In this document: in pieces, positions 1-6,457 of the stretch | Position numbering within the stretch: position 1 is the first letter of the stretch | Layout of the letters: every line of letters begins with the position of its first letter | Assembly (NCBI GenBank): GCA_030149115.1 | Contig: JASBSE010000244.1 | Location: forward strand, 1 to 8,525 | Origin: Winogradskyella sp. | GTDB lineage: Bacteria; Bacteroidota; Bacteroidia; Flavobacteriales; Flavobacteriaceae | Length of the DNA stretch: 8,525 nucleotides | Direction: 5' to 3' | Notes under the pieces: generated by a model | The model's input: only the letters and a program-made list of their open reading frames with translations | What the model was told of the DNA's origin: nothing | Databases searched by the model: none | Program-made: the position numbers and the translations under genes

Positions 1-1
1 A

Positions 2-1087
2 ACCAAAGTTATTCCAAGTGCACTAGTAGCATTAATATCAGCATCTGTTGCAAGTTTCTTTCTAAAATGGGATGTTCCAGTTATTGGAGATATCCCTTCA
101 GGTTTACCAAGTTTACAAGTGTCAGGTATCTTTTCAATAGATGCAAGTGCTTATGCCTTAGTTTTGGAGTATGCTTTAGTCTTAGCGGTTTTAGGATCCA
201 TTGATTCCTTATTAACTTCTGTAATAGCTGATAATATGACTAAAACCAAGCATAATAGTAATAGAGAATTAATAGGTCAAGGTATCGGAAATTCTATCGC
301 AGCAATTTTTGGAGGTATTCCTGGTGCAGGTGCAACAAAAGGAACGGTTATTAATATCAATTCAGGAGGTCGCACGAGATTATCAGGTGCAGTACATGGT
401 TTATTTTTATTGGCGGTTTTATTAGGCTTAGGTAAATTGGCAGCTTATATACCATTGTCTGTTTTAGCAGGTTTACTAATTCCTATAGCGTTTAAAATTA
501 TTGACATTAAAGGTTTGAAGCATTTATTAGTAGTACCACGAGCAGATGCTGTAGTTTTAATCATTGTGCTTTTAATTACAACCTTTGGTAGTTTAATACA
601 AGCTGTAGGAATAGGTTTATTGTTAGCATCCTTGTTATTTATGAAACGCGCCAGTGATATTGGGGAAAAGGGTATGGAAGTTGGAACAATAGCTGGTTTT
701 GATGGAGAAAAGCCTTGGCAAGACGAAAAAGAATTCTACGAGACTTATAAAGACAAAGTTTATATAAAACATTTGTATGGTCCATTATTTTTTGGGTTTA
801 CATCACATTTTCAAGATGAAATAAAAAATATTCCTGATCAAGTTAAAGCACTAATTATACGGATGGATCGTGTACCATATATAGATCAATCGGGTTTATA
901 TGCATTGGAAAATGCTGTTTTAGATTTAGAACAGCGTGGTATTCAGGTTTTATTAACAGCGGTACAAGAGCAACCAAAAGATAAATTAGTATCTATAGAT
1001 ATTGTACCAGACTTAATTTCTGAATCACATATTTTTGATGACATTAATGGAGCTTTTGACTATTTAAAGGAGCAATTTAAACTCTAA
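2..1087 (+). CDS. SulP-family anion transporter, C-terminal part with STAS domain (5' truncated by window edge)
   Basis: Inner-membrane anion transporter of the SulP/SLC26 family. The frame is open from base 2, so the N-terminal half is missing; 361 residues are visible. Family marks seen, numbered in the visible fragment: an IPSGLPSL stretch near residues 31-38; the IDSLLTSVIADNMT helix and loop (67-80), followed by HNSNRELIGQGIGN; a GGIPGAGAT loop (about 104-112); and hydrophobic helices to about residue 213. A cytoplasmic STAS domain fills about residues 252-361, with the VPYIDQSGLYAL loop at 291-302. The GAGATKGT loop replaces the more usual ATGAxxRT of sulfate-type members. As I remember it, this resembles bicarbonate-type (BicA-like) sequences, but the substrate (sulfate, bicarbonate or another anion) cannot be assigned. 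A GTG at 119 lies inside the domain and is not the start. The TAA stop overlaps the stop of the convergent acetyltransferase gene by 4 bases, and no terminator is visible between them. Confidence 0.93.
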   Translation, partial: TKVIPSALVALISASVASFFLKWDVPVIGDIPSGLPSLQVSGIFSIDASAYALVLEYALVLAVLGSIDSLLTSVIADNMTKTKHNSNRELIGQGIGNSIAAIFGGIPGAGATKGTVININSGGRTRLSGAVHGLFLLAVLLGLGKLAAYIPLSVLAGLLIPIAFKIIDIKGLKHLLVVPRADAVVLIIVLLITTFGSLIQAVGIGLLLASLLFMKRASDIGEKGMEVGTIAGFDGEKPWQDEKEFYETYKDKVYIKHLYGPLFFGFTSHFQDEIKNIPDQVKALIIRMDRVPYIDQSGLYALENAVLDLEQRGIQVLLTAVQEQPKDKLVSIDIVPDLISESHIFDDINGAFDYLKEQFKL

Positions 1088-1548
1088 TATTCTAATAACA
1101 TTTTTATATCAGAGCGTTTGTAAGGACTGTCAGACTCTAATTCTAATTCCTTAAAACCGTACTTTCTATAAAGATAAATAGCATTTTCTAGTTTAGTACT
1201 AGAGTAGAGCAGAAGTGCTCTTAATTGTTGTGATTTTCCAAAGTCTATACAAAATTGTAATAATTTCTGGCCTATTTTCTGTCCACGAGTCTCTGGTGAA
1301 ACAGCCATTTTAGTAAGTTCTAAAACACCAACTTCTTCGGTTGGCATAAGCGCTACCGTTCCCACAACAACATCATCTTTTAATACAAAGAAGATATGAC
1401 CACCTTTATTAATAATGTGTTTTTCAGGTTGGCTTAATACTTCTTCATCAAACGGCTCCACATAGAAAAAGGTTTTTAACCATTCAATATTTAAATCATA
1501 AAAAGATTTCGCATATTTAGAATTGTACTCTACTATTTTAATGTCCAT
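1084..1548 (-). CDS. GNAT-family N-acetyltransferase
   Basis: Predicted cytoplasmic acetyl-CoA-dependent N-acetyltransferase of 154 residues, a normal length for a single GNAT domain. The central beta strands (residues 52-72, including FFVLKDDVVVGTVAL) lead into motif A, ELTKMAVSPETRGQKIGQKLL (77-97), whose RGQKIG is the acetyl-CoA pyrophosphate-binding Q/RxxGxG/A loop. Motif B, NAIYLYRKYGFKEL (122-135), is the typical C-terminal YxxxGF segment. The acceptor substrate is unknown. The ATG lies within the last codons of the upstream HutG-like gene (11-base overlap, different frame), so its translation is probably coupled to that gene. No separate promoter is visible. It ends tail-to-tail against the SulP gene, sharing stop-codon bases. 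A role linked to histidine breakdown is possible only by position. Confidence 0.9.
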   Translation of the reverse strand: MDIKIVEYNSKYAKSFYDLNIEWLKTFFYVEPFDEEVLSQPEKHIINKGGHIFFVLKDDVVVGTVALMPTEEVGVLELTKMAVSPETRGQKIGQKLLQFCIDFGKSQQLRALLLYSSTKLENAIYLYRKYGFKELELESDSPYKRSDIKMLLEY

Positions 1549-2551
1549 GAGCTTTGATAAAGTCTGTAATTAAATACGTAATGAGTTTACCAACTTTAGT
1601 TTCGGTTTTTTTGGTTGGTATAGCTTCACAAATGTGTAAATAGCTCGAATTATTTTGCTGAGCAAAATAGTTTACAAATTGTCTGATTTGTTTCATGCTA
1701 AATCCTGTTGGAGTTTCTCCACTACTTGGAATATTTTCTATCGCATCACAATCTATTTCAATACCGAAGGGTTTAGAAGATATATGATTGAGGCTTCGCT
1801 CTAGCTCTGATGTGTAGTCTAATTCATTTCTAACTTCAAGCGCCTCGTATGTATTGTATTTTATTGACTTTACTTTTTTGAGTGTTTTAAGAAGTTTATC
1901 AGAAATATAGCTTTCATGCAAACCAAAAATGAAATAATTCTTTAAGAATCCTTCGGCATAAGTATAGCTAAAACCATTTTCGCAGTGCCTTCCTTCCTCC
2001 GCACCAAAACCTGTTTTAGCATCAAAATTTATTACATTAACTCTGTCATTTGTTGCTAATGCTAAACCTTTAATATTTCCGTAAGCATTATTATGTCCAC
2101 CACCAATAATAATAGGTGTTTTACCAGCTTTTACAATAGATGAAACTAAATATGTAACATCTTTATCAATAACTTCAATAAATGTCCTGGCCTTAGCTAT
2201 GTTCTTTTTAGAAGACTTTTCGTTTACAATTTTTCCTTCTTCAGAATATTCTAAATGTCCTAAGATTAAAACTCGATTAGCATTAGTAGAGCCGTTATTT
2301 TGGATATTTAACAAAACTTTTACAGTGGCTTCCCAAGCCTTGTAAGTACTTGTTTTTGTATAGTTTGCGTAATTGCCAATATTTTCTGAAATACCAAAAA
2401 TTACGTAGTCAACGTCTAAATTTGTAATATCATCGTATATATTAGTGAGGTTAGAGATTAACTGAATGTGTTCTCCAAATTTTGATTCTCCTTTTTGAGG
2501 CTTTAAAAGTGTATCGCGATCTTTTGAAGTAAATAAAACGAGATTTTGCAT
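1538..2551 (-). CDS. hutG: Arginase-superfamily protein, formimidoylglutamase (HutG)-like, with altered metal-binding motif
   Basis: By overall similarity this is a flavobacterial formimidoylglutamase-like protein of 337 residues. HutG hydrolyses N-formimidoyl-L-glutamate to glutamate and formamide, the last step of one histidine-degradation route. Visible arginase-family marks: IIIGGGHNNAYGN (148-159; metal ligand His153), INFDAKTGFGAEEGRH (175-189; Asp177), and GIEIDCDAIENIPSS (263-277; Asp267 and Asp269). The usual second motif is DAHxDF. Here the His is Lys179 and the Asp is Gly181, so two of six expected Mn ligands are absent. The next loop reads GRHCENGF rather than the GRHSGNGF I recall for relatives. 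The reading frame is intact over its full length, so this is not simple pseudogene decay. It may be inactive, altered in metal or substrate, or a regulatory relative. It is first in a two-gene unit with the overlapping acetyltransferase. hutI lies about 1 kb away beyond an opposite-strand gene. Confidence 0.75.
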   Translation of the reverse strand: MQNLVLFTSKDRDTLLKPQKGESKFGEHIQLISNLTNIYDDITNLDVDYVIFGISENIGNYANYTKTSTYKAWEATVKVLLNIQNNGSTNANRVLILGHLEYSEEGKIVNEKSSKKNIAKARTFIEVIDKDVTYLVSSIVKAGKTPIIIGGGHNNAYGNIKGLALATNDRVNVINFDAKTGFGAEEGRHCENGFSYTYAEGFLKNYFIFGLHESYISDKLLKTLKKVKSIKYNTYEALEVRNELDYTSELERSLNHISSKPFGIEIDCDAIENIPSSGETPTGFSMKQIRQFVNYFAQQNNSSYLHICEAIPTKKTETKVGKLITYLITDFIKAHGH

Positions 2552-2577
2552 TTGGATGTTTAAATAAAATTGAAAAA

Positions 2578-2585
2578 TAAAAGTA
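2578..2585 (-). promoter_or_regulatory. Possible -7 box for the hutG-like/GNAT unit
   Basis: On the minus strand this reads TACTTTTA, matching 7 of 8 positions of the Bacteroidota -7 consensus TAnnTTTG, 26 bases before the ATG. It is preceded by AAAACTG, the same bases that precede the better fumC box. No clear -33 TTG is seen at the expected distance. In such AT-rich DNA a 7/8 match can occur by chance. Confidence 0.35.
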
Positions 2586-2661
2586 CAGTTTTATTTAAAG
2601 ATTTTAACCTTAAATTAGATTATTAAAACAAGAATTAACAATTTACTTAAACACAAATTTT

Positions 2662-3549
2662 ATGGAAGGTTCACAAAAAACTAGCATCGGTCTTAAAGTA
2701 GGATTAGGTATTCTATTAGTATTATTTTTAGGAACAGCTTTTTACGCTTCTAAGTTATACACTGAAAATCAGAAAGAAGAAAAAGCCTGGGCAACTGAAA
2801 AGGAACAATTAATAAATGATTATACTAATATACGAGATCAGTATGATGAAGCTATTGCTGCAAGTGATGTTAAAGACCAAGACTTAATTGAAGCAAGAGA
2901 TCGAATTCAAGGTTTAATGGATTCTCTTAAAGTATCTCAAAAGAGTGTAAACAGCTTATGGAGCTACAAAAAGCGATTTTTAGCTTTACAAGAGGAGAAA
3001 GAGGAACTTTTAGCTGAGAACGATCGTTTAAAAGTTGAAAATGAATACTTAGCAACTTCTCTAGACAGTACGCAAGTACAATTAGCTGAGCGTACGGTTT
3101 TTACAGATTCTTTATTAGTACAGAATACTGAGTTAGCAAATGTAGTAGAAGATGCTTCTGCCTTACAAACCGTAGGACTTAAAGGAATGGGAGTTATTGA
3201 AAGACGTAGCGGAAGACAAATCCCAACCGAAAGAGCCGGAAGAAGTGATAAAATTAAAATCTGTTTTACAGTAGCAAAAAATACTTTAGCTGAGGCAGGT
3301 GATAAAGAATTATACGTACAAGTTATAGATCCTAAAAACAATGTTTTAGGTACCAACGACCAAATTGAATTTGAAGACCAAGTGTTAAACTACAGTTTAA
3401 TTAGTCGTTTTAATTACGAAAACAGAAACTTAAACATCTGTGAATATATAGCACAGTCTGAAGATACTGATTTTGAAAAAGGACGTTACCAAATAAACGT
3501 TTTTAATGACAAAGAATTGATTTCGACTTCAGGGTTTACTCTGAAATAA
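2662..3549 (+). CDS. Conserved-type membrane-anchored coiled-coil protein, function unknown
   Basis: I do not recognise a characterised function. The 295 residues divide into three parts. A short N-terminus (1-10) precedes one membrane helix, VGLGILLVLFLGTAFYAS (13-30), which probably leaves the rest outside the cytoplasm. A Glu/Lys/Gln-rich, proline-free helical region (about 33-165) looks like a long coiled coil, with LALQEEKEELLAENDRLKVENEYL (107-130) the clearest heptad stretch. After an Arg-rich linker (180-194, RRSGRQ...ERAGR) comes a compact, probably beta-rich C-terminal domain (195-295) with KIKICFTVAKNTLAEAGDKE and LYVQVIDPKNNVLG. As I recall, relatives in Flavobacteriaceae are often labelled chromosome-partitioning or SMC-like merely because of the coiled coil; no ATPase motif is present here. 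The gene stands alone between two minus-strand genes and ends just before a strong terminator hairpin. The ATG at 2662 is the first in frame and sits directly before the anchor. Confidence 0.88.
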   Translation: MEGSQKTSIGLKVGLGILLVLFLGTAFYASKLYTENQKEEKAWATEKEQLINDYTNIRDQYDEAIAASDVKDQDLIEARDRIQGLMDSLKVSQKSVNSLWSYKKRFLALQEEKEELLAENDRLKVENEYLATSLDSTQVQLAERTVFTDSLLVQNTELANVVEDASALQTVGLKGMGVIERRSGRQIPTERAGRSDKIKICFTVAKNTLAEAGDKELYVQVIDPKNNVLGTNDQIEFEDQVLNYSLISRFNYENRNLNICEYIAQSEDTDFEKGRYQINVFNDKELISTSGFTLK

Positions 3550-3575
3550 GATTTCAAAGATTGATTGATTGATAG

Positions 3576-4844
3576 TTAAATCCGGAAGTTCTCTTCCGGA
3601 TTTTTTATATCCTTTAATTGCCCATTAATAATAACTTGTTCAACAGGGTCGTGAGCAAATGCGTATGGTATTTCGCTATAATCGCTCAATGGTTTCGTAA
3701 TGATAAGATTTGCTTTTTTTCCTCTGGTTATACTACCATACATACTGCTAATTCCCATAGCATAAGCACCATTGATAGTGGCAGCATTAATAGCCTCTTC
3801 TGGAGTCATTTTTAGTTTTACACAAGCAGCACTAACAATAAAATTCATATTTCCACTAGGTGCAGAGCCAGGATTATAATCAGTGGCAATGGCTAATGGT
3901 AAGCCTGCATCAATTATTTTTCTGGCAGGCGTGTAAGGTATGCTTAAAAAATAGGAACAGCCAGGTAATGCTACAGGCATCGTCTCAGAATTTTTAAGGG
4001 CTTCTATATCATCATTATTTAGCTCTTCAAGATGATCTACAGATAATGCATCGTATTTTGCACCAATAGCAACACCACCAAGAATATTAAACTGATTTAC
4101 ATGAATCTTTGGTCTCATGTTGTGTTCTGCGGCAGCTTTAAGAATTGCTTCTGTATCCTCAAGATCAAAGTAACCCTTTTCACAAAAGACATCAATATAG
4201 TGGCTAATATTTAATTTAGAAGCTTCAGGAATGAGCTCGTCTGTAATGAGTTTAATGTACTCATCTTTTTTGTCTTTATATTCAGCTGGTATGGCATGTG
4301 CAGCCAAAAGCGTTGGAGTAATCTTAGCTAAACTTTCTTGTTTTATGCGTTTAATTACTTGAAGCATTTTTAATTCAGCCTCAACCGTTAGGCCATAACC
4401 TGTTTTTATTTCAAAAGCACAGGTTCCCATTCTTATAAGCTCTTCAAGTCGATTAATAGACTGTTCGTACAAATCATCTTCAGAGGTTTCTTGAAGTAAT
4501 TTGGCCGAGTTTAAAATACCACCTCCACGATTGGCAATGTCCTCATAACTCAAACCATTTATTCTATCAACAAATTCAGATGTACGGTTACCAGCATAAA
4601 CAATATGTGTATGAGAGTCGCACCACGCTGGTAAAACAATTCGACCTGTGGCATCTATGATGGTTTCAGCTTCAATACCTTCGCAATATTCCATTTCACC
4701 ATATTCTATAATGGTATCATGCTCTATGTAGAGGTAGGCATTTTCTAAAACAGGAAGAGTCTTCATGTCTTCGCCTTTTACAATCATGACATTATAATCG
4801 TGAACTTGAACGAGTTGTTTTATATTTTTTATAAGAATGGACAT
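3576..4844 (-). CDS. hutI: Imidazolonepropionase
   Basis: Cytoplasmic metal-dependent amidohydrolase that converts 4-imidazolone-5-propanoate and water to N-formimidoyl-L-glutamate, the third step of histidine degradation. The 422 residues cover the whole family length. Seen in order: an N-terminal beta-sandwich segment; WCDSHTHIVYAGNR (74-87) with metal ligands His78 and His80; the FVDRINGLSYEDIANRGGGI substrate region (91-110); FEIKTGYGL (144-152); AAHAIP (181-186); KIHVNQF (246-252) with ligand His248; VDHLEE (269-274); and IATDYNPGSAP (319-329) with ligand Asp322. All expected catalytic residues are present, so it should be active. The final 10 or so residues (KDIKNPEENFRI) are encoded by a hairpin that acts as terminator for the convergent gene. 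Only about 38 bases separate the start from the upstream terminator T-tract, and I see no TAnnTTTG box there, so how it is transcribed is unclear. Confidence 0.96.
   Translation of the reverse strand: MSILIKNIKQLVQVHDYNVMIVKGEDMKTLPVLENAYLYIEHDTIIEYGEMEYCEGIEAETIIDATGRIVLPAWCDSHTHIVYAGNRTSEFVDRINGLSYEDIANRGGGILNSAKLLQETSEDDLYEQSINRLEELIRMGTCAFEIKTGYGLTVEAELKMLQVIKRIKQESLAKITPTLLAAHAIPAEYKDKKDEYIKLITDELIPEASKLNISHYIDVFCEKGYFDLEDTEAILKAAAEHNMRPKIHVNQFNILGGVAIGAKYDALSVDHLEELNNDDIEALKNSETMPVALPGCSYFLSIPYTPARKIIDAGLPLAIATDYNPGSAPSGNMNFIVSAACVKLKMTPEEAINAATINGAYAMGISSMYGSITRGKKANLIITKPLSDYSEIPYAFAHDPVEQVIINGQLKDIKNPEENFRI
3578..3606 (+). terminator. Rho-independent terminator of the coiled-coil gene, inside the 3' end of hutI
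   Basis: A perfect 11-bp stem (3578-3588 paired with 3593-3603, core ATCCGGAAG/CTTCCGGAT), a TTCT loop and a T6 run at 3601-3606 form a classical terminator on the plus strand, 28 bases after the stop of the coiled-coil gene. The same bases encode the last residues of HutI (NPEENFRI and stop) on the other strand. On the minus strand only TTT follows the hairpin, so it is weaker in that direction. Confidence 0.88.
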
Positions 4845-4882
4845 AGATTGGCTTTTTTGTAAAGTTCTCTATTTTTTTTGAT

Positions 4883-4916
4883 AAAAAAAAACGCTGATAA
4901 TAGTATCAGCGTTTTT
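4883..4916 (-). terminator. Bidirectional-type terminator hairpin after the T9SS repeat-protein gene
   Basis: A 9-bp core stem (ACGCTGATA at 4891-4899 with TATCAGCGT at 4904-4912, loop ATAG) extends through A-T pairs to 4887/4916. On the minus strand it is followed directly by a T8-9 run (the complement of 4883-4891), 22 bases after the stop of the repeat-protein gene. On the plus strand T5 follows, so it could also stop transcription that reads through from the plus side. It separates the repeat-protein gene from hutI. Confidence 0.88.
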
Positions 4917-4937
4917 AAGTTGAAATATTTTTTAACT

Positions 4938-6347
4938 CTATTCCTTAATAAATTTTGATAGAAATTTTCCATCAACAGTTATTGTGTAGATACCATTGGA
5001 CAGGCTAGAGACATCTAGGTTTTGACTTGAGTTTTGAGATATATTAAGAACGGTTTTTCCTAAAACATCAATTATAGAAATTTTGATTGTACTATCGTTT
5101 ATACCTTCAAAATTTAAAACATCTTTTGTTGGATTTGGGAAAATAGAAAATTTAGTAGTTGTATTGTCATTAATTGTTAAAGTTTCAAGTATGTTTTCGT
5201 ACCAATCTACCGTATTACTAAAGTATCCAATAGTAGCAATATCTTTATCACCATCACCATCAAGGTCAGCAATAGTAATTCCATAATGCTGATAATTGTT
5301 ATCGTAGATTAAAGCTTCAGAATTAAATGTACCTACATCTGTACTTTCAAACCAGATAATAGCATCATTAGTGGATCCTCCATCAGTTAAAATAACATCA
5401 TTATAGGTGTCATTATCTAAATCAGCAACGGCGACTACTGCAGGTCTATCGATTATTGAATCATCTGATATTATTGTTTCAATTGACGGTCCATTTTTGG
5501 TTTTGCTATACCAAGCAACATCTCCACTAACATTATCAGATTTAATAATGTCTAAAGTTCCATCGTCATTAACATCTGCAAAAGCAGTTACAAGCAAATA
5601 AGGGTTGCCACTATTAACTGTAACTGTATCTTTTATCCAAGATACACTCGTCATTCCACTTTCTACATATTGATTATAGTAGATTTCTATAGTACCTGAT
5701 GTAGTCCCATCTATATAGCCAATCAAAGCATCTTGATCACCATCTCCATCAAAATCATCAAAACTTAGATTACCAGGAAGATTTACTGCAACTATGGTTT
5801 GTTTAGCACCAAATGTACCATCTCCATTTCCTGGTAACCATGATGCAACACCACCATCATATTCTGCAATAGATACATCTAAATTACCATCATTGTTTAT
5901 ATCTACAGCAGTAAGTTGTCCTGCACCATCAGCAGTAGTTGATATTGCAACACCAGTATTAAATCCACCAGAGCCATCATTGGCATAAAACATTACTGTA
6001 TCATTAGAATACGAACTTACAACAATGTCATTTCCGTTTATACCATCATAATCTGCAATAACAATACCTCCAATACCACTTAAAGTGCCTAAATTTGAAA
6101 CTGTAGGCATTAAGGTAAAGTTACCATTACCATCGTTTTGATACCATTTTACAACATCAGCCGAAAAATTATAAGTACCTATAGCAAGATCAATATCAGT
6201 ATCTCCATCTAAATCTCCAGAAGCAATAACATACGGGTCATTACCAGTATTGGGATCTATGTTTTGTATTGAATTCCATAAAGTCTGTCCATCAACAGAA
6301 AATACAATTAGTAAAAAGGAAAAAATTGAAAGTAAAGTTTTTTTCAT
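4938..6347 (-). CDS. Secreted seven-repeat FG-GAP/VCBS protein with type IX secretion sorting domain
   Basis: Predicted extracellular or cell-surface protein of 469 residues. A Sec signal peptide (KK, then LLSIFSFLLIVFSV, likely cleaved before Gln21) is followed by seven calcium-loop repeats of the DxDxDxxxD type. They start at about residues 45 (DLDGDTDIDL), 99 (DYDGINGNDI), 149 (DINNDGNLDV), 198 (DFDGDGDQDA), 258 (DVNDDGTLDI), 309 (DLDNDTYNDV) and 361 (DLDGDGDKDI), 49-60 residues apart. Most are followed by an aromatic strand such as VKWYQNDGNGNF or VDWYEN. Seven units fit one closed seven-bladed beta-propeller, as in integrin-alpha-type FG-GAP domains. The C-terminus (about 398-469), with FSIFPNPTKDVLNFEG, IDVLGKTV, LSNGIYTITV and FLSKFIKE, is a Por/T9SS type A sorting domain, so export uses Sec and then T9SS. 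No enzyme domain is present; the role may be adhesion or ligand binding. It has its own likely promoter and terminator, so it is monocistronic. Confidence 0.93.
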   Translation of the reverse strand: MKKTLLSIFSFLLIVFSVDGQTLWNSIQNIDPNTGNDPYVIASGDLDGDTDIDLAIGTYNFSADVVKWYQNDGNGNFTLMPTVSNLGTLSGIGGIVIADYDGINGNDIVVSSYSNDTVMFYANDGSGGFNTGVAISTTADGAGQLTAVDINNDGNLDVSIAEYDGGVASWLPGNGDGTFGAKQTIVAVNLPGNLSFDDFDGDGDQDALIGYIDGTTSGTIEIYYNQYVESGMTSVSWIKDTVTVNSGNPYLLVTAFADVNDDGTLDIIKSDNVSGDVAWYSKTKNGPSIETIISDDSIIDRPAVVAVADLDNDTYNDVILTDGGSTNDAIIWFESTDVGTFNSEALIYDNNYQHYGITIADLDGDGDKDIATIGYFSNTVDWYENILETLTINDNTTTKFSIFPNPTKDVLNFEGINDSTIKISIIDVLGKTVLNISQNSSQNLDVSSLSNGIYTITVDGKFLSKFIKE

Positions 6348-6369
6348 AGCAAAAAGTAATTGTTTGTTG

Positions 6370-6377
6370 CAAATGTA
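6370..6377 (-). promoter_or_regulatory. Likely -7 promoter box for the T9SS repeat-protein gene
   Basis: The minus strand reads TACATTTG, a full match to the Bacteroidota -7 consensus TAnnTTTG, 22 bases before the ATG. That predicts a short leader of about 15 bases. No good -33 TTG is visible at the usual spacing, so the call rests on the -7 box and its position. Confidence 0.6.
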
Positions 6378-6457
6378 AGAATTTTAGTAATATTAACTCT
6401 CTTTTGAATTGATATTCAGAAAATTAAAAAATAATTAATTTTGATTGAAAACTATAT

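Noticed and set aside
119..121. GTG as the start of the SulP gene
   Set aside because: The frame is open back to base 2 and the residues before the GTG continue the SulP pattern (GDIPSGLPSLQV), so this is an internal valine codon.
2964..3356. 130-residue open frame on the minus strand inside the coiled-coil gene
   Set aside because: The product is a low-complexity Ser/Phe/Lys-rich sequence with no domain, as expected from the complement of Glu/Lys/Gln-rich coiled-coil codons. The plus-strand gene is clearly the real one.
3559..3574. GATT tandem repeat (three GATT units and one GATA) between two convergent stops
   Set aside because: It is only 16 bases long and lies outside coding sequence and away from any promoter, so phase variation is not suggested.
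1084..4844. A continuous hut operon hutI-hutG-GNAT
   Set aside because: An opposite-strand gene with its own terminator lies between hutI and the hutG-like gene, so a single transcript is unlikely.
4872..4891. T8-GAT-A9 tract as a separate attenuator
   Set aside because: It is better explained as the T-tract of the adjacent hairpin on the minus strand. An AT-only stem with a three-base loop is weak, and no leader peptide or known riboswitch pattern is visible.
5083..5988. Several 64-67 residue plus-strand frames opposite the FG-GAP repeat gene
   Set aside because: They arise from the repeated Asp/Gly codons read on the opposite strand (Pro/Ser-rich products), have no signals of their own, and overlap a well-supported gene.
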